Below, in pieces: positions 1 to 9,068 of a stretch of DNA of 64,000 nucleotides. The stretch comes from Sphingobacterium deserti. GTDB taxonomy: Bacteria > Bacteroidota > Bacteroidia > Sphingobacteriales > Sphingobacteriaceae. Position numbers and translations under genes: made by a program. The DNA lies in the NCBI RefSeq assembly GCF_000757725.1, contig NZ_JJMU01000066.1:119269-183268 (forward strand), given 5' to 3'. Within the stretch, counting starts at the first letter, position 1. Each line of letters opens with the position of its first letter. The notes beneath the pieces were generated by a model. That model was not told the origin of the DNA. It made no database searches and was given only the letters and a program-made list of their open reading frames with translations.

Positions 1-541
1 CCATGCCACTTTGCACAAAATTCCATATTTCTTGCGCTTTGTTGAGGTAAGCCTTTTCTTTCGTGTGTAGGTAGAGATCTGCAAAATCGATCCCCAACCA
101 GATGTTATCGTCGTAAAAGCGATCCGAAGGTGGCGCACTGTTTACATAGGAGGCGTACCCTACAGGGCTTCGTTTATCGTAATAGTGCTCCAGACCGGGA
201 AGCACCGATTGGTCGATATGTTGCTTAATGGCGGCGTCATCCTTGGTTTCCAGCAGCGCCACATAAGCCGATAAGCTGCCCGAAAAGGGCCACAAATAAG
301 AATAGGCATTGGCCTTCGGCTGGTTGTTGTCATCTGCTAGATATGTCGCGCTGTACTGCTCATCAAAGGGATAAGTTTCCCGAAAAAGATGCTTACCATC
401 TGCTACGGCATACAATTTCTCGATGTGGGAAAGGCTTTCGCTTGCACGGGCATAGTTTGAGTTTTCGGGTTGTTTTTGCGCTTGCAGGCAGGTGGCCCAC
501 AAGATCGCCATCGCGGCTCCTACTACTTTTTTCATCATCAT
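1..541 (-). CDS. GH76-family glycoside hydrolase, 3' part outside window
   Basis: The first 180 codons of a secreted protein that runs off the left edge. Three in-frame ATGs (541, 538, 535) precede a signal peptide (KKVVGAAMAILWATCLQAQ), so the exact start is uncertain. The segment FYDDNIWLGIDFADLY (Asp144-Asp145) matches the paired-aspartate region of GH76 alpha-1,6-mannanases, with typical (alpha/alpha)6 barrel helices around it. It starts 3 nt after the stop of the preceding GH76 gene and is the last visible gene of the sus operon. Likely role: endo-alpha-1,6-mannanase or a related helical-barrel hydrolase. The substrate is inferred from family and context. Confidence 0.8.
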   Translation of the reverse strand, partial: MMMKKVVGAAMAILWATCLQAQKQPENSNYARASESLSHIEKLYAVADGKHLFRETYPFDEQYSATYLADDNNQPKANAYSYLWPFSGSLSAYVALLETKDDAAIKQHIDQSVLPGLEHYYDKRSPVGYASYVNSAPPSDRFYDDNIWLGIDFADLYLHTKEKAYLNKAQEIWNFVQSGM

Positions 542-543
542 TA

Positions 544-1674
544 TTATTTACTGTTTTTTTCAAAATATGCAATACTCTCGAACAACATGGCTGCACTGGT
601 TTGTGCCGTCAGCTGGGCATCACCACTAGGACGTTGCGCCCAGGAGGAGCCGAAAAGCAGGAAGTTTTCGTCCGCTCCTTGCAGCCAAGCCACCCGACCA
701 TTATTGCGCAGGAAATTCTCAAACTTCAGGCGGAAGGCCTGCTCTACGCCGTCGCGCTGCAACAGCTGCACAAAATAGCGCATAAATATCCCTTTAAACA
801 AGGCGCCATCGCCATTGCCTTCATCGCGCAACACGTTACTGCTGGCATCAATGCATTTAGAAACCGTGTAGTTGGCCGTCTTTTGTGCATCGTTCATATA
901 AAGTGGATCCTGAGTAACATCATAGAGTTCCACTGCCGTACCCAAGAACGTACCTTGATTATAGGTTAGGGCCACCGTACTGATGACATCCGTCTGCCCA
1001 TTGATGTTATCAAAAACAGCGCCCGTCGCCCGATCGAAAAGCACATCCTTTTGCCATTCATAAATAAGCTTTGCCCAGTCTAAGTAAGCTTGTTCCTTCG
1101 TTAGCTTATATAGGCGCACCGCCAATATACTTGCCGGACCATTGGAGCAGGCATTTTTCGAATACAACATATCCTTACGCCAGGCCAACCCTCCGCCCGC
1201 ATATTCCGTGTTCCAAGCTTTCAGGATGTCGGCCCATAGCACAAGGGTTGCATCCATGTATTTCTGCTCCTTTGTGATTTCGTAGAGGCGTAGAAAGGTC
1301 AAGGCATTCCACTCCATATCATCGTAAAACACGTTGTAATAGTTACCACCATTTTTCACACGCACTCCCTCGAACCAGGTTCCAAAATAAGCACTATATT
1401 TTGGGTCGTTGGTTCGCAAAAACGCATCAATCACCGCATCCATCGCATGCGCATTTGGCCAATACTGAAAGCCAAGATCTGAACGGTCGCTTCCGTAGTT
1501 AAAGTAACCCTCCGCATTCCAAAATTGGCGGATCAAGGTATCTGTAGTTCTGTTCGCCATCTCCTCCCAAGAGACGGGCAACTCGTCATTAAACTGGTAT
1601 TCATCGTTAATCTTGCCGCAGCTCGCCAAAGCGAGCAGGGCAAAAAACGCGAATCCTATCGCTCCTAATTTCAT
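544..1674 (-). CDS. GH76-family lipoprotein, probable alpha-1,6-mannanase
   Basis: A 376-aa protein with a lipoprotein signal (LLALASC, Cys19), so probably anchored to the outer membrane. The motif VFYDDMEWNALTFLRLYE carries the adjacent Asp118-Asp119 pair used as catalytic residues in GH76. Repeated helix pairs such as the EITKEQKYMDAT type fit the (alpha/alpha)6 barrel. It would cleave alpha-1,6-mannan backbones of yeast-like mannan outside or at the cell surface. It lies 11 nt after the SusE-like gene and 3 nt before a second GH76 gene in one operon with susCD. Full length for the family, with no sign of damage. Confidence 0.88.
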   Translation of the reverse strand: MKLGAIGFAFFALLALASCGKINDEYQFNDELPVSWEEMANRTTDTLIRQFWNAEGYFNYGSDRSDLGFQYWPNAHAMDAVIDAFLRTNDPKYSAYFGTWFEGVRVKNGGNYYNVFYDDMEWNALTFLRLYEITKEQKYMDATLVLWADILKAWNTEYAGGGLAWRKDMLYSKNACSNGPASILAVRLYKLTKEQAYLDWAKLIYEWQKDVLFDRATGAVFDNINGQTDVISTVALTYNQGTFLGTAVELYDVTQDPLYMNDAQKTANYTVSKCIDASSNVLRDEGNGDGALFKGIFMRYFVQLLQRDGVEQAFRLKFENFLRNNGRVAWLQGADENFLLFGSSWAQRPSGDAQLTAQTSAAMLFESIAYFEKNSK

Positions 1675-1685
1675 CCGTTCAGGGT

Positions 1686-2831
1686 TTAGTTTACTTTAAC
1701 AATATGTGTATACTCCTTATCGCCCTGCAGCACCACACTGATCGTGGTCGACTTGCCATCTACAGCGCCATCAAACTTCCATTTGTCGTCCCATTGTGTT
1801 ACCACATTGAGTAATTTCACATGGTAGTAAGATGGATCACTCGCTGCTGTCGGGCGGCTATCTGTTGAATTTTTCGCGCCTAATTGCTGTACGACGTTGT
1901 TTCCATTGCTCACTGTCGTGAGTTGGAATTTATAGCGTTCGTCCCGGCCCCAGCTTTCCTGGCGGAAAGTTACCACACCGGTACCACTCCAGATTCCTTT
2001 TCCTTGGTAAGGCAGGGTGAACAAGATTTTATTTTCCGGTGAGAACCATACGCCAATAGAACGAATCTCCGTAACGCTTACCGTAGCCACATTAAAGTCG
2101 AGCACCACGCGGTAAACGCCCGTTTGGCTCACCTGCATATTCGTTTCTTCGGCTGCTTCTTTAAGCTTCACCTGATCATCCGTATAGAACTTGCGGGCAT
2201 TAGCATCCTTGCGATCCAGAAATACATAGCTTTTACCGGCCTCTAAGCGTGTGTAGATTTCAAACTCGCCAGGTGCCGTTTGTTTGAACGGCAAAGCTGT
2301 TGCCACAGCTGTTCCGCCCTCCGACCCTTCCCCCGAAACATACAGCTCATCCGGAATATCAGCAAAGCCCTCCAAGCTGTTGATATTGAGCTTACGGACC
2401 ACAGACGACTGCATGCGCTTTATTCCACGCGAGGCGATGACTGTCCACTGTACTTCGCCGCTCTCGCCCGGATTTACGCCCGAGGAAACCGCAACGGCAT
2501 TCAATACCTTGTGCGTCACATAGGCATTATTGGCAAATCCGTTATTGTTGGACATCAGCTTATAAAGTGGCTTCGAAAAATCGCCACCTACCTTATCAAA
2601 CACCACCTCATAGAGCGCGGCTCCGCCATCCTCGCTGAGCGCGGCCTCCCACTCAAAAAACAAGGAAGAGGTACTCGAACTCACGAGTTTCACGGTTTTG
2701 TTGTCCAAGGGTTCAAACAGAGCGGTTACTGGCGTGACCTGCACGTCCGTATAGTTCATATCATCCGTTTTGCACGCTTCAAAGCAGGCGAGCAAGGCTG
2801 AAAGCCAAATAAAAATTGAAATTCTTTTCAT
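1686..2831 (-). CDS. SusE/SusF-like outer-membrane lipoprotein
   Basis: A 381-aa protein with a lipoprotein signal (LLACFEAC). The N-terminal half (about residues 25-170) resembles the SusE domain: an Ig-like fold with FFEWEAALSEDG, a YEVVFDK strand and a closing VRKLNINSLEGF. The C-terminal half has beta-rich segments like the starch-binding modules of SusE/F (GVWFSPENKILFTLPYQG). It is expected to bind the polysaccharide at the surface and help SusCD. It sits 18 nt downstream of susD. Family placement is from pattern recognition; ligand unknown. Confidence 0.8.
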   Translation of the reverse strand: MKRISIFIWLSALLACFEACKTDDMNYTDVQVTPVTALFEPLDNKTVKLVSSSTSSLFFEWEAALSEDGGAALYEVVFDKVGGDFSKPLYKLMSNNNGFANNAYVTHKVLNAVAVSSGVNPGESGEVQWTVIASRGIKRMQSSVVRKLNINSLEGFADIPDELYVSGEGSEGGTAVATALPFKQTAPGEFEIYTRLEAGKSYVFLDRKDANARKFYTDDQVKLKEAAEETNMQVSQTGVYRVVLDFNVATVSVTEIRSIGVWFSPENKILFTLPYQGKGIWSGTGVVTFRQESWGRDERYKFQLTTVSNGNNVVQQLGAKNSTDSRPTAASDPSYYHVKLLNVVTQWDDKWKFDGAVDGKSTTISVVLQGDKEYTHIVKVN

Positions 2832-2849
2832 GATTGCTTAGATTATAAT

Positions 2850-4490
2850 TTAGTTAGCATGGCCGGGGTTATTCGGCAATAAGTTTTTGTTTAAGTCGAC
2901 CTCTACTTGCGGCAGCGACCACAGGTAATCCCTATTTTCATCAAAGCGTCGGGTATCGAGGCGGATGTAGCTGCTGTTACCGTTGGCAAATTTCGCCCCA
3001 TACACAGGTCCGTCGAGATAGGTTTTACCAGCTTTCCAACGTACAATATCGAAGTAGCGTAAGCCTTCTAATGCCAATTCACTACGGCGTTCGTTACGAA
3101 TCAATGTCGTCATTGCCGCGCTACTCAGCCCGACAGGAAAATCTAGCGCGGTAGCGGCTTCAAAGCCAGCCCTTACGCGGATCGGGCGAATAGTTTGATT
3201 CCACACGGCTGCATCCAGTTGTCCCAGCTGCTGCTTTGCTTCAGCATACATCAATAGCACATCTGCATAACGAAACATGATGATGTTTAAGCCGGATTGG
3301 AATACCTCTGTAGCCGTTCTATCGTAGTATTTGCGGACATAATAGCCAGTGGGTGACGTATTGGCTGCGGCGCCGCTGTACACATCCATTCGCTCTTCGT
3401 TGTTGCTTCCTGTGCCGGGGCGTATGTAGATTGTGCGCGTGCTGCCGTTGAAATTCACCCATTGCGCACCGTGATGCACCACTGTAGCCGTCAGCCGAGG
3501 ATCCCGGTTCACGTAGGGGTTGTTCTCATTGTAACTCGGGTTATCGCTTATGCTTGCTCCGCTTAACGTCAGGTAGTTATCAACCAAACTTTGCAGCGGC
3601 GCATAGGCATTCAAACGGGCACCGGCCGATAGCGGCGCGGCGTCATAGAGCTTACCCCACATCTTGAGCGAGGGCACATAGGCATAGTCCAAGATCACCT
3701 CTTCATTGTACTCGTTGGCGGCTTCGAAAAGACCCGTATAATTCGAGAAGAGCGCATAGTTGCCGTAGGTTCCTTGCGCATTCATCAAGCTATCGCAGTA
3801 GTCAGCCGTCTTTTGCCAATTATTCTCATAGAGGTATGCGCGGGCTTGGAAAGCCATGACTGCACCTTTGGTAATCCGGCCACGATCGGTAACTTCCAGT
3901 TCATTGCGACTAGGAAGCATACTGCTGATGGCGGAAAGTTCTGTATGGATAAAGGCGATAATGGTCGCTTTTGGTGTGCGGCCAATCTGCTCTGATTCTT
4001 CCAGCGTGACATCCTCGGTGAAAAAAGGTACATCGCCGTAGAAATTGACTAAGCGGAAATAAATCAAAGCCCGGATGAAGCGCATTTCGGCTCTTTTACG
4101 TTGCTTCCAGGCATCCGTAGCCTCCGGCACGCGATCTACATTGGCTAAAAATACGTGTACGGTCTTCAAGCCGCCATATGCATCATTCCATTCGGAAGCG
4201 AAGCGCCCCAAAGTCGGCATCGGCATACCGTTACGGATCGATCGCTGATCGGTATTGGATCGTCCTTCAAAAATATTATCACTCAGCGCTTCATCATTAA
4301 ACATTTTATCTGCGGAGTACATTTGATTGTAGGCCATATTGACCATTTGTTCGGCATTGTCTACCGACTGCCAAAACGTGGCATCAGTAAATTCGTCGGT
4401 CGGCAGCGGATCCATCGTATTGCAGGAATACAAAGTTGTCAGCAAGAGGCCGCTGCTGTATAGAAAGTGAATTATTCGTCTCATTGTCAT
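2850..4490 (-). CDS. susD: SusD/RagB-family nutrient-binding lipoprotein
   Basis: A 546-aa lipoprotein (signal ending LLLTTLYSC). SusD hallmarks are visible: N-terminal TDATFWQSVDNAEQMVNMAY, the TPR-like segment RALIYFRLVNFYGDVPFF, then YADVLLMYAEAKQQLG, IRNERRSELALEGLRYFDIVRW and a C-terminal YLWSLPQVEVDLN. It forms the lid of the SusC transporter and binds oligosaccharide at the outer membrane. It begins only 4 nt after susC, so it is translated from the same transcript. The downstream GH76 genes suggest a mannan-type glycan. Confidence 0.95.
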   Translation of the reverse strand: MTMRRIIHFLYSSGLLLTTLYSCNTMDPLPTDEFTDATFWQSVDNAEQMVNMAYNQMYSADKMFNDEALSDNIFEGRSNTDQRSIRNGMPMPTLGRFASEWNDAYGGLKTVHVFLANVDRVPEATDAWKQRKRAEMRFIRALIYFRLVNFYGDVPFFTEDVTLEESEQIGRTPKATIIAFIHTELSAISSMLPSRNELEVTDRGRITKGAVMAFQARAYLYENNWQKTADYCDSLMNAQGTYGNYALFSNYTGLFEAANEYNEEVILDYAYVPSLKMWGKLYDAAPLSAGARLNAYAPLQSLVDNYLTLSGASISDNPSYNENNPYVNRDPRLTATVVHHGAQWVNFNGSTRTIYIRPGTGSNNEERMDVYSGAAANTSPTGYYVRKYYDRTATEVFQSGLNIIMFRYADVLLMYAEAKQQLGQLDAAVWNQTIRPIRVRAGFEAATALDFPVGLSSAAMTTLIRNERRSELALEGLRYFDIVRWKAGKTYLDGPVYGAKFANGNSSYIRLDTRRFDENRDYLWSLPQVEVDLNKNLLPNNPGHAN

Positions 4491-4494
4491 GCTA

Positions 4495-7400
4495 TTAAAA
4501 CTGTATATCTAAGCCTAAACCGTAGTATTTCAAAGTGGGATAGTTTCGGGCACTGTTGGCGCTACCGCCCATATTACCGTCAAATTCCGACGACTCAGGA
4601 TCGATCCAGGAGTTCATGCTTAGGGTTAGTAAATTTTGTGCATTCGCAAAAATGCGTGCGCGCTGTAAATGCAGGCGATTGGACCAGCTTTGCGGCAAGG
4701 AGTAGCCTACCTGCAGATTCTTTAGACGCGCGTAGCGACCATCGAATAGGTAAATATCCGATTCCATTTGGTAGTTGTTACTCGTCGAGGCTGATCCGGC
4801 CGCCGTGAGCCGAGGCCAGGCGGCATCGGTATTGGTGGGCGTCCAATAGTCCAGCTGATGCTGATAAATGGCAAAGGAATAGTTTTCGTGGAAAGGCTCC
4901 ACCAGCTCACCGCGCACCATCATATCACGCTTGCCCACCCCCTGCCAAAACATGCTGAAATCAAAATTCTTGAATTTTAAGTCGTAAGTAAACCCGAAGG
5001 TAACCCGCGGAAATCCGTGCCCCAGTACAAAGCGGTCTTTGGAGTCTATAACCCCATCGTTGTTGCGGTCGATATAGCGCACATCGCCGGGCTGCAGATC
5101 TGACGAGCTGGTTCCCACAGGCAAAGCTGCTGTCTCGATCTCTTGCATATTCTGGAAGTAGCCCTGAACCCTGTACCCGTAGTAGGAGTTGACCGGTAAC
5201 CCTTCACGTATAATCTTACGAATGCGGTCAGTTTCCGAGAACTGTTCCTTGCCTTCAAAATAGGTTACTTCGTTATATGTATCGCCAACATTGGCTGCGA
5301 AGCTATGCTGTGCCTCTCCCGTGCGCATGTTGTAGGCGAGCACTAACTCCCAACCTTGGTTTTTCATTTTACCAATATTTTTCTTGTTTAAGACAGTCCC
5401 AAAAACAGAAGGAATACTTGGTGTTAACAAAATTTCTGATGTAAGTTTATGGAAATAATCAAAGCTGGCCGTTAGGCGGTTTTGCAGAAAAGAAGCGTCT
5501 ACCCCCATATTAAAATTATTCGTTCTCTCCCATTGCAAGTCGTCCGTACCTATTCGAAAACCAGCACCACTTACAGCGGTATTGTTGAAACCATAGCTGT
5601 TGTTAAACGGTTCGTATCGGGTCAGAAACTGGTAAGGATCCATGTCCTGATTTCCCAACACGCCATACGAGGCGCGAAGTTTCAAGTCACCTACGCGTTC
5701 ATTGTAGGCTTGCATAAAGGATTCTTCGGAAATGCGCCATCCCGCAGAAACCGATGGAAAGAAACCCCATCGATAGGCTCGGGCAAAGCGTGACGAACCA
5801 TCGTACCGGGCCGTAACTTCTAAAAAATAGCGCTGTGCATAGGCATAGTTCAAGCGCCCTATCAACGAAGTAATGTTAATTTCCCTAGTTCCATCTAATG
5901 ATGAACGACTCGACGGATCAAACTCCGTCCCGGTGGTCGGTGTGCCCAAGATCGGGTCCGTAAAGCGGTATTTGATTTCATTAATGCGACTCGTTTCCGA
6001 CTCGTTGGTCGCGCCAAAGAGCCCTTTCAGTTCATGGTTGCCAAAGGTTTTGTTGTAGTCCAATAGCAACTGGTAGTTTAGCAAGGTTCTTTTTTCGTTA
6101 AAATCTTCCGTATTGCGTGTGGAATTGACGTTGACGGAAGGTCTTTCGGCATCGGCGATCGCATACAGGGGCACCTGAATGCGTCGAATAAAGCGATGGT
6201 CTGCATTAATGTCGGCACCGAACACCCCACGTAGCTTCAGGCCGTCCATCAGCCGCACATCCAAGGCGACATTAGCGTTGAAAAAATCATTGTCACTTTT
6301 GATGTAGCCCCCATCGCGCAATTCAGCCAAGGGATTTTGATCAGTCAGCGCATTGTTGATCAGGTAACGGCCATTATCAGCTTGCATACGGTAATAGTAG
6401 TAGGGCGGGATACGCGAAGAGTTGATAATGGCATTGCTTGCCGTGCTACTTAAACCGTTATTACGCGCATAAGATACGATCGTATTCAGTTTGAAGATGC
6501 CATACTCAGTAGACATATTGCTACGTAAGTTGTAGCGCTTGATACCATAATCGTTATTGCCAACAAAATTGCTGCGTTGATCAAGAAAACCACCGGAGAA
6601 GAGATAGGTCGAGCTTTCACCGCCACCCGATACCGTGACATTATGGTTCTGCTGCAAAGCGGTCTTCATTATTTGGTCGTAGTTCCATTGTTCGACGTCC
6701 CGGTTATTATAAAGATCTTGTATTTGATCTGGGGTAAATTCGGGATCCTTACCCACATTGGTCAGGGCCAAATTCTTCAGTGTGGCATTTTGGTAGCCCT
6801 GTACTGGGTTGAATAGGATCTGCGGATCTTGGGCGCCAACTAAGGAAGAGAGATTCACGCGTGGCCGTTGGTTCCGCTTTCCGCTTTTCGTGGTGACCAA
6901 AACCACACCATTAGCCGAACGCGATCCGTAGATCGCTGCTGTACCCGCATCTTTCAGTACCGATACGTTTTCAATATCCATCGGGTTTAGCTTATTCAGG
7001 GCACCCACATCCGTGATCAAGCCATCGATCACCACCAACGGCGCATTACTGTTCAGGGTGGATATACCGCGGATATTGATATTCATGGTATTGCTGTTGG
7101 GGTCCATGCTACGCTGCTGTATATTCAGGCTTGGCGACGCTCCCTGCAAAGCCTGCATGGTATTAGCCACCGGCCTGTTTTCTATGGCTTTGGCATTGAT
7201 TTGGTCCACAGCGCCCACTACGGAGCGACGTGTGGTGGTGCCATACCCAACGACAATCACTTCATCAAGCGACTGGTTATTGCCCGACATAGTAACGGTC
7301 ATCTCCGTTCCTTCCACCCGGCGCATCACGTCTTGATAGCCTAAATACGTGATACGCACTTGGTCGCCGAGTTTGGCCTGGAGGCTGAACGAGCCGTCGC

Positions 7401-7605
7401 TATCGGTCACCACCGAAGTAGACGTACCAACAACAAGTACCGTTGCTCCTTGCACGGGGCTGCCGCGCTCATCGACTACCTTCCCGCGCACAGAAACCTG
7501 CAGGTCTATTTTGTGCGATAAAAACGTATCGACGCTAGCTTGTATAGGGTGATGCACAAACAGCAAAGCCCCCGCAACAAGAAATAATTTCGACTTTTTG
7601 ATCAT
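4495..7605 (-). CDS. susC: SusC/RagA-family TonB-dependent outer-membrane transporter
   Basis: A 1036-aa protein with a signal peptide, an N-terminal carboxypeptidase-like beta-sandwich (VRGKVVDERGSPVQGATV, about residues 38-110), the junction LDEVIVVGYGTTTRRSVVGAV just before the plug, the plug (about 115-240; ending AAIYGSRSANGVVLVTTK) and a C-terminal beta-barrel ending in aromatic LGLDIQF. It imports oligosaccharides with SusD using TonB energy. First gene of the operon. Its promoter carries two LacI-type palindromes just upstream. Length is normal for the family. Confidence 0.96.
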   Translation of the reverse strand: MIKKSKLFLVAGALLFVHHPIQASVDTFLSHKIDLQVSVRGKVVDERGSPVQGATVLVVGTSTSVVTDSDGSFSLQAKLGDQVRITYLGYQDVMRRVEGTEMTVTMSGNNQSLDEVIVVGYGTTTRRSVVGAVDQINAKAIENRPVANTMQALQGASPSLNIQQRSMDPNSNTMNINIRGISTLNSNAPLVVIDGLITDVGALNKLNPMDIENVSVLKDAGTAAIYGSRSANGVVLVTTKSGKRNQRPRVNLSSLVGAQDPQILFNPVQGYQNATLKNLALTNVGKDPEFTPDQIQDLYNNRDVEQWNYDQIMKTALQQNHNVTVSGGGESSTYLFSGGFLDQRSNFVGNNDYGIKRYNLRSNMSTEYGIFKLNTIVSYARNNGLSSTASNAIINSSRIPPYYYYRMQADNGRYLINNALTDQNPLAELRDGGYIKSDNDFFNANVALDVRLMDGLKLRGVFGADINADHRFIRRIQVPLYAIADAERPSVNVNSTRNTEDFNEKRTLLNYQLLLDYNKTFGNHELKGLFGATNESETSRINEIKYRFTDPILGTPTTGTEFDPSSRSSLDGTREINITSLIGRLNYAYAQRYFLEVTARYDGSSRFARAYRWGFFPSVSAGWRISEESFMQAYNERVGDLKLRASYGVLGNQDMDPYQFLTRYEPFNNSYGFNNTAVSGAGFRIGTDDLQWERTNNFNMGVDASFLQNRLTASFDYFHKLTSEILLTPSIPSVFGTVLNKKNIGKMKNQGWELVLAYNMRTGEAQHSFAANVGDTYNEVTYFEGKEQFSETDRIRKIIREGLPVNSYYGYRVQGYFQNMQEIETAALPVGTSSSDLQPGDVRYIDRNNDGVIDSKDRFVLGHGFPRVTFGFTYDLKFKNFDFSMFWQGVGKRDMMVRGELVEPFHENYSFAIYQHQLDYWTPTNTDAAWPRLTAAGSASTSNNYQMESDIYLFDGRYARLKNLQVGYSLPQSWSNRLHLQRARIFANAQNLLTLSMNSWIDPESSEFDGNMGGSANSARNYPTLKYYGLGLDIQF

Positions 7606-7642
7606 AATAAAGAATGGTTTATATCGTGGCTTGCGCCTGTTA

Positions 7643-7687
7643 GCAAAACCGGGTTAGCTTGACGCCTAAACCGGTTTAACAAAAGTA
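7643..7687 (-). promoter_or_regulatory. susC promoter with two LacI-type operators
   Basis: A perfect palindrome TAAACCGGTTTA lies at 7667-7678 and an imperfect one, GCAAAACCGGGTTAGC, at 7643-7658. Their centres are 22 bp apart, about two helical turns. On the minus strand TACTTTTG (7687-7680) fits the Bacteroidetes -7 element TAnnTTTG, so transcription would start within the downstream palindrome and a bound repressor would block it. A clear -33 TTTG was not found. The rest of the 7606-8077 gap shows nothing recognisable. Confidence 0.65.
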
Positions 7688-8077
7688 AATATAAAATTTA
7701 CATTTCCTAATAAAGCTGTTATTTTTTTAGTAACAATCGTACCGGAGCAATCCTGATCGTAATGCGCATACCTTTCGAGAGCTAAGGGTCTTCAATATAT
7801 ACAATCGCACACAGGGCATCTGCGTCTGAGCATATAGAATTTCCTCTACACGTTGCTTTCTGCAAATAGCTTTTCAATAGCTCCGTGCAAGAGACCTTTA
7901 AGTTTTCCAATCCTCCTCCCTTGTGTTAGGGCAATTGACAGGGTTGGCCTAAGTCAGCGAGCACTAGTTATCTCAGCTTTTGGATAATCTGCCTCTCACT
8001 GAAGCAATCAGTTGCCGCAACGCCAAACAAGAAAAAACCGACAAAAGCAGAGATCGGCACGTATTCTTCTGCATGTA

Positions 8078-8926
8078 TCATTGTTTATAAGAACTTGCAA
8101 GACCTAGAAATAAATTCCATTCCTGAAACGAGGCCACGTAGCAAGGCAGCTGCAGCTCTTTTTCGATCGTTGGCAAAAACAAGCGGTGTGCCTTGGCTAT
8201 ATTCCCGCCAAACACGATGCCATCTGTTTGCAACGGCAGAATATACTGTCTCAAGAAGTCTAGTAGTGCATCGCTTAGGTAGCCAAAGGCTGCCACACGC
8301 TCCGATTCCAAATCTTCGGCGTCAAGCAATGCTTTAACGTGCGGCAAATGACGAACCCCTTGGTGCTGCAGAAAGGCCAGCATGCCACGCGTCGAGATAT
8401 AATCTTCGGCTATCCCCTCACGAAAGATAGCTGAACCATAGTTCAGATCCTTGACCTCGCCTTCAGCATATAGGGCAGATCCCAAACCTGTCCCCAGCGT
8501 TAGCCCCACCATACGTTTTTTCTGCAATTTGTAGTGATAAAGCTCGCCCCACAGAAACGCTTCGGCATCATTCACAAACTGCACGGCATCCCCCGGGATC
8601 TTATAGCAGTCGCTCAGGTAAGACCTCACATCCATATGGAGCAATGCTTGATATTTATGCATACCGTCCATCAAACAGATTCCGTGCACATAGTCAAATG
8701 GTCCGGGCATTGCAATCAGGAGCGCAGCTATATGTTGATGTTGCTCATCCCACACTTGTCGAATCACGACATCCCACTGTGTCAATATGTGGTCTCGGCT
8801 TTCGCCACTGTCTACGTCGCCCCGCGCATCTCTCAGGGCATAGTACTGCCCGCCTTCGGCACGTAGAGTGGCCGCCGCGATATGCGAACCGCCAATATCC
8901 AAACATACAACAACCGACTCTTTCAT
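8078..8926 (-). CDS. ROK-family sugar kinase / transcriptional regulator-like protein
   Basis: A 282-aa protein from the ATG at 8926. The 81 nt upstream are open in frame but run through the 9005-9032 palindrome, so the longer start is unlikely. It shows the actin-fold ATPase phosphate-1 motif CLDIGGSHIAAATL, LLIAMPGPFDY, QFVNDAEAFLWGE and GLTLGTGLGSALY. No N-terminal HTH is present, so it is a kinase rather than a ROK repressor. The usual ROK zinc-binding cysteine cluster (CxCGxxGC) was not seen. Likely phosphorylates a hexose released from the imported glycan (glucose or mannose; not resolvable). Lies downstream of lacI. Confidence 0.82.
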   Translation of the reverse strand: MKESVVVCLDIGGSHIAAATLRAEGGQYYALRDARGDVDSGESRDHILTQWDVVIRQVWDEQHQHIAALLIAMPGPFDYVHGICLMDGMHKYQALLHMDVRSYLSDCYKIPGDAVQFVNDAEAFLWGELYHYKLQKKRMVGLTLGTGLGSALYAEGEVKDLNYGSAIFREGIAEDYISTRGMLAFLQHQGVRHLPHVKALLDAEDLESERVAAFGYLSDALLDFLRQYILPLQTDGIVFGGNIAKAHRLFLPTIEKELQLPCYVASFQEWNLFLGLASSYKQ

Positions 8927-9004
8927 AGGCTGGCTTGGCGGCCTTCGTGGCACACAACGTGGTGTAAAAAACTTGTAGAAAAAATGACTTATAATGGTTG
9001 TTAG

Positions 9005-9032
9005 CAAAAAGCAAAACCGGTTTTGCTTTTTG
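9005..9032. promoter_or_regulatory. 28-bp perfect palindrome, LacI-type operator for the ROK gene
   Basis: Each half reads CAAAAAGCAAAACC towards the centre at 9018/9019, giving a core GCAAAACCGGTTTTGC. It shares the AAACCGGTTT core with the susC promoter sites and lies between lacI and the ROK gene, 79 nt before the ROK start. On the minus strand TAGCTTTA just upstream is one base off a -7 element. Expected to be bound by the LacI-family protein encoded next to it. Confidence 0.75.
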
Positions 9033-9068
9033 TAAAGCTAGAAGATTTCGGGAGAATCTCCAAATATT

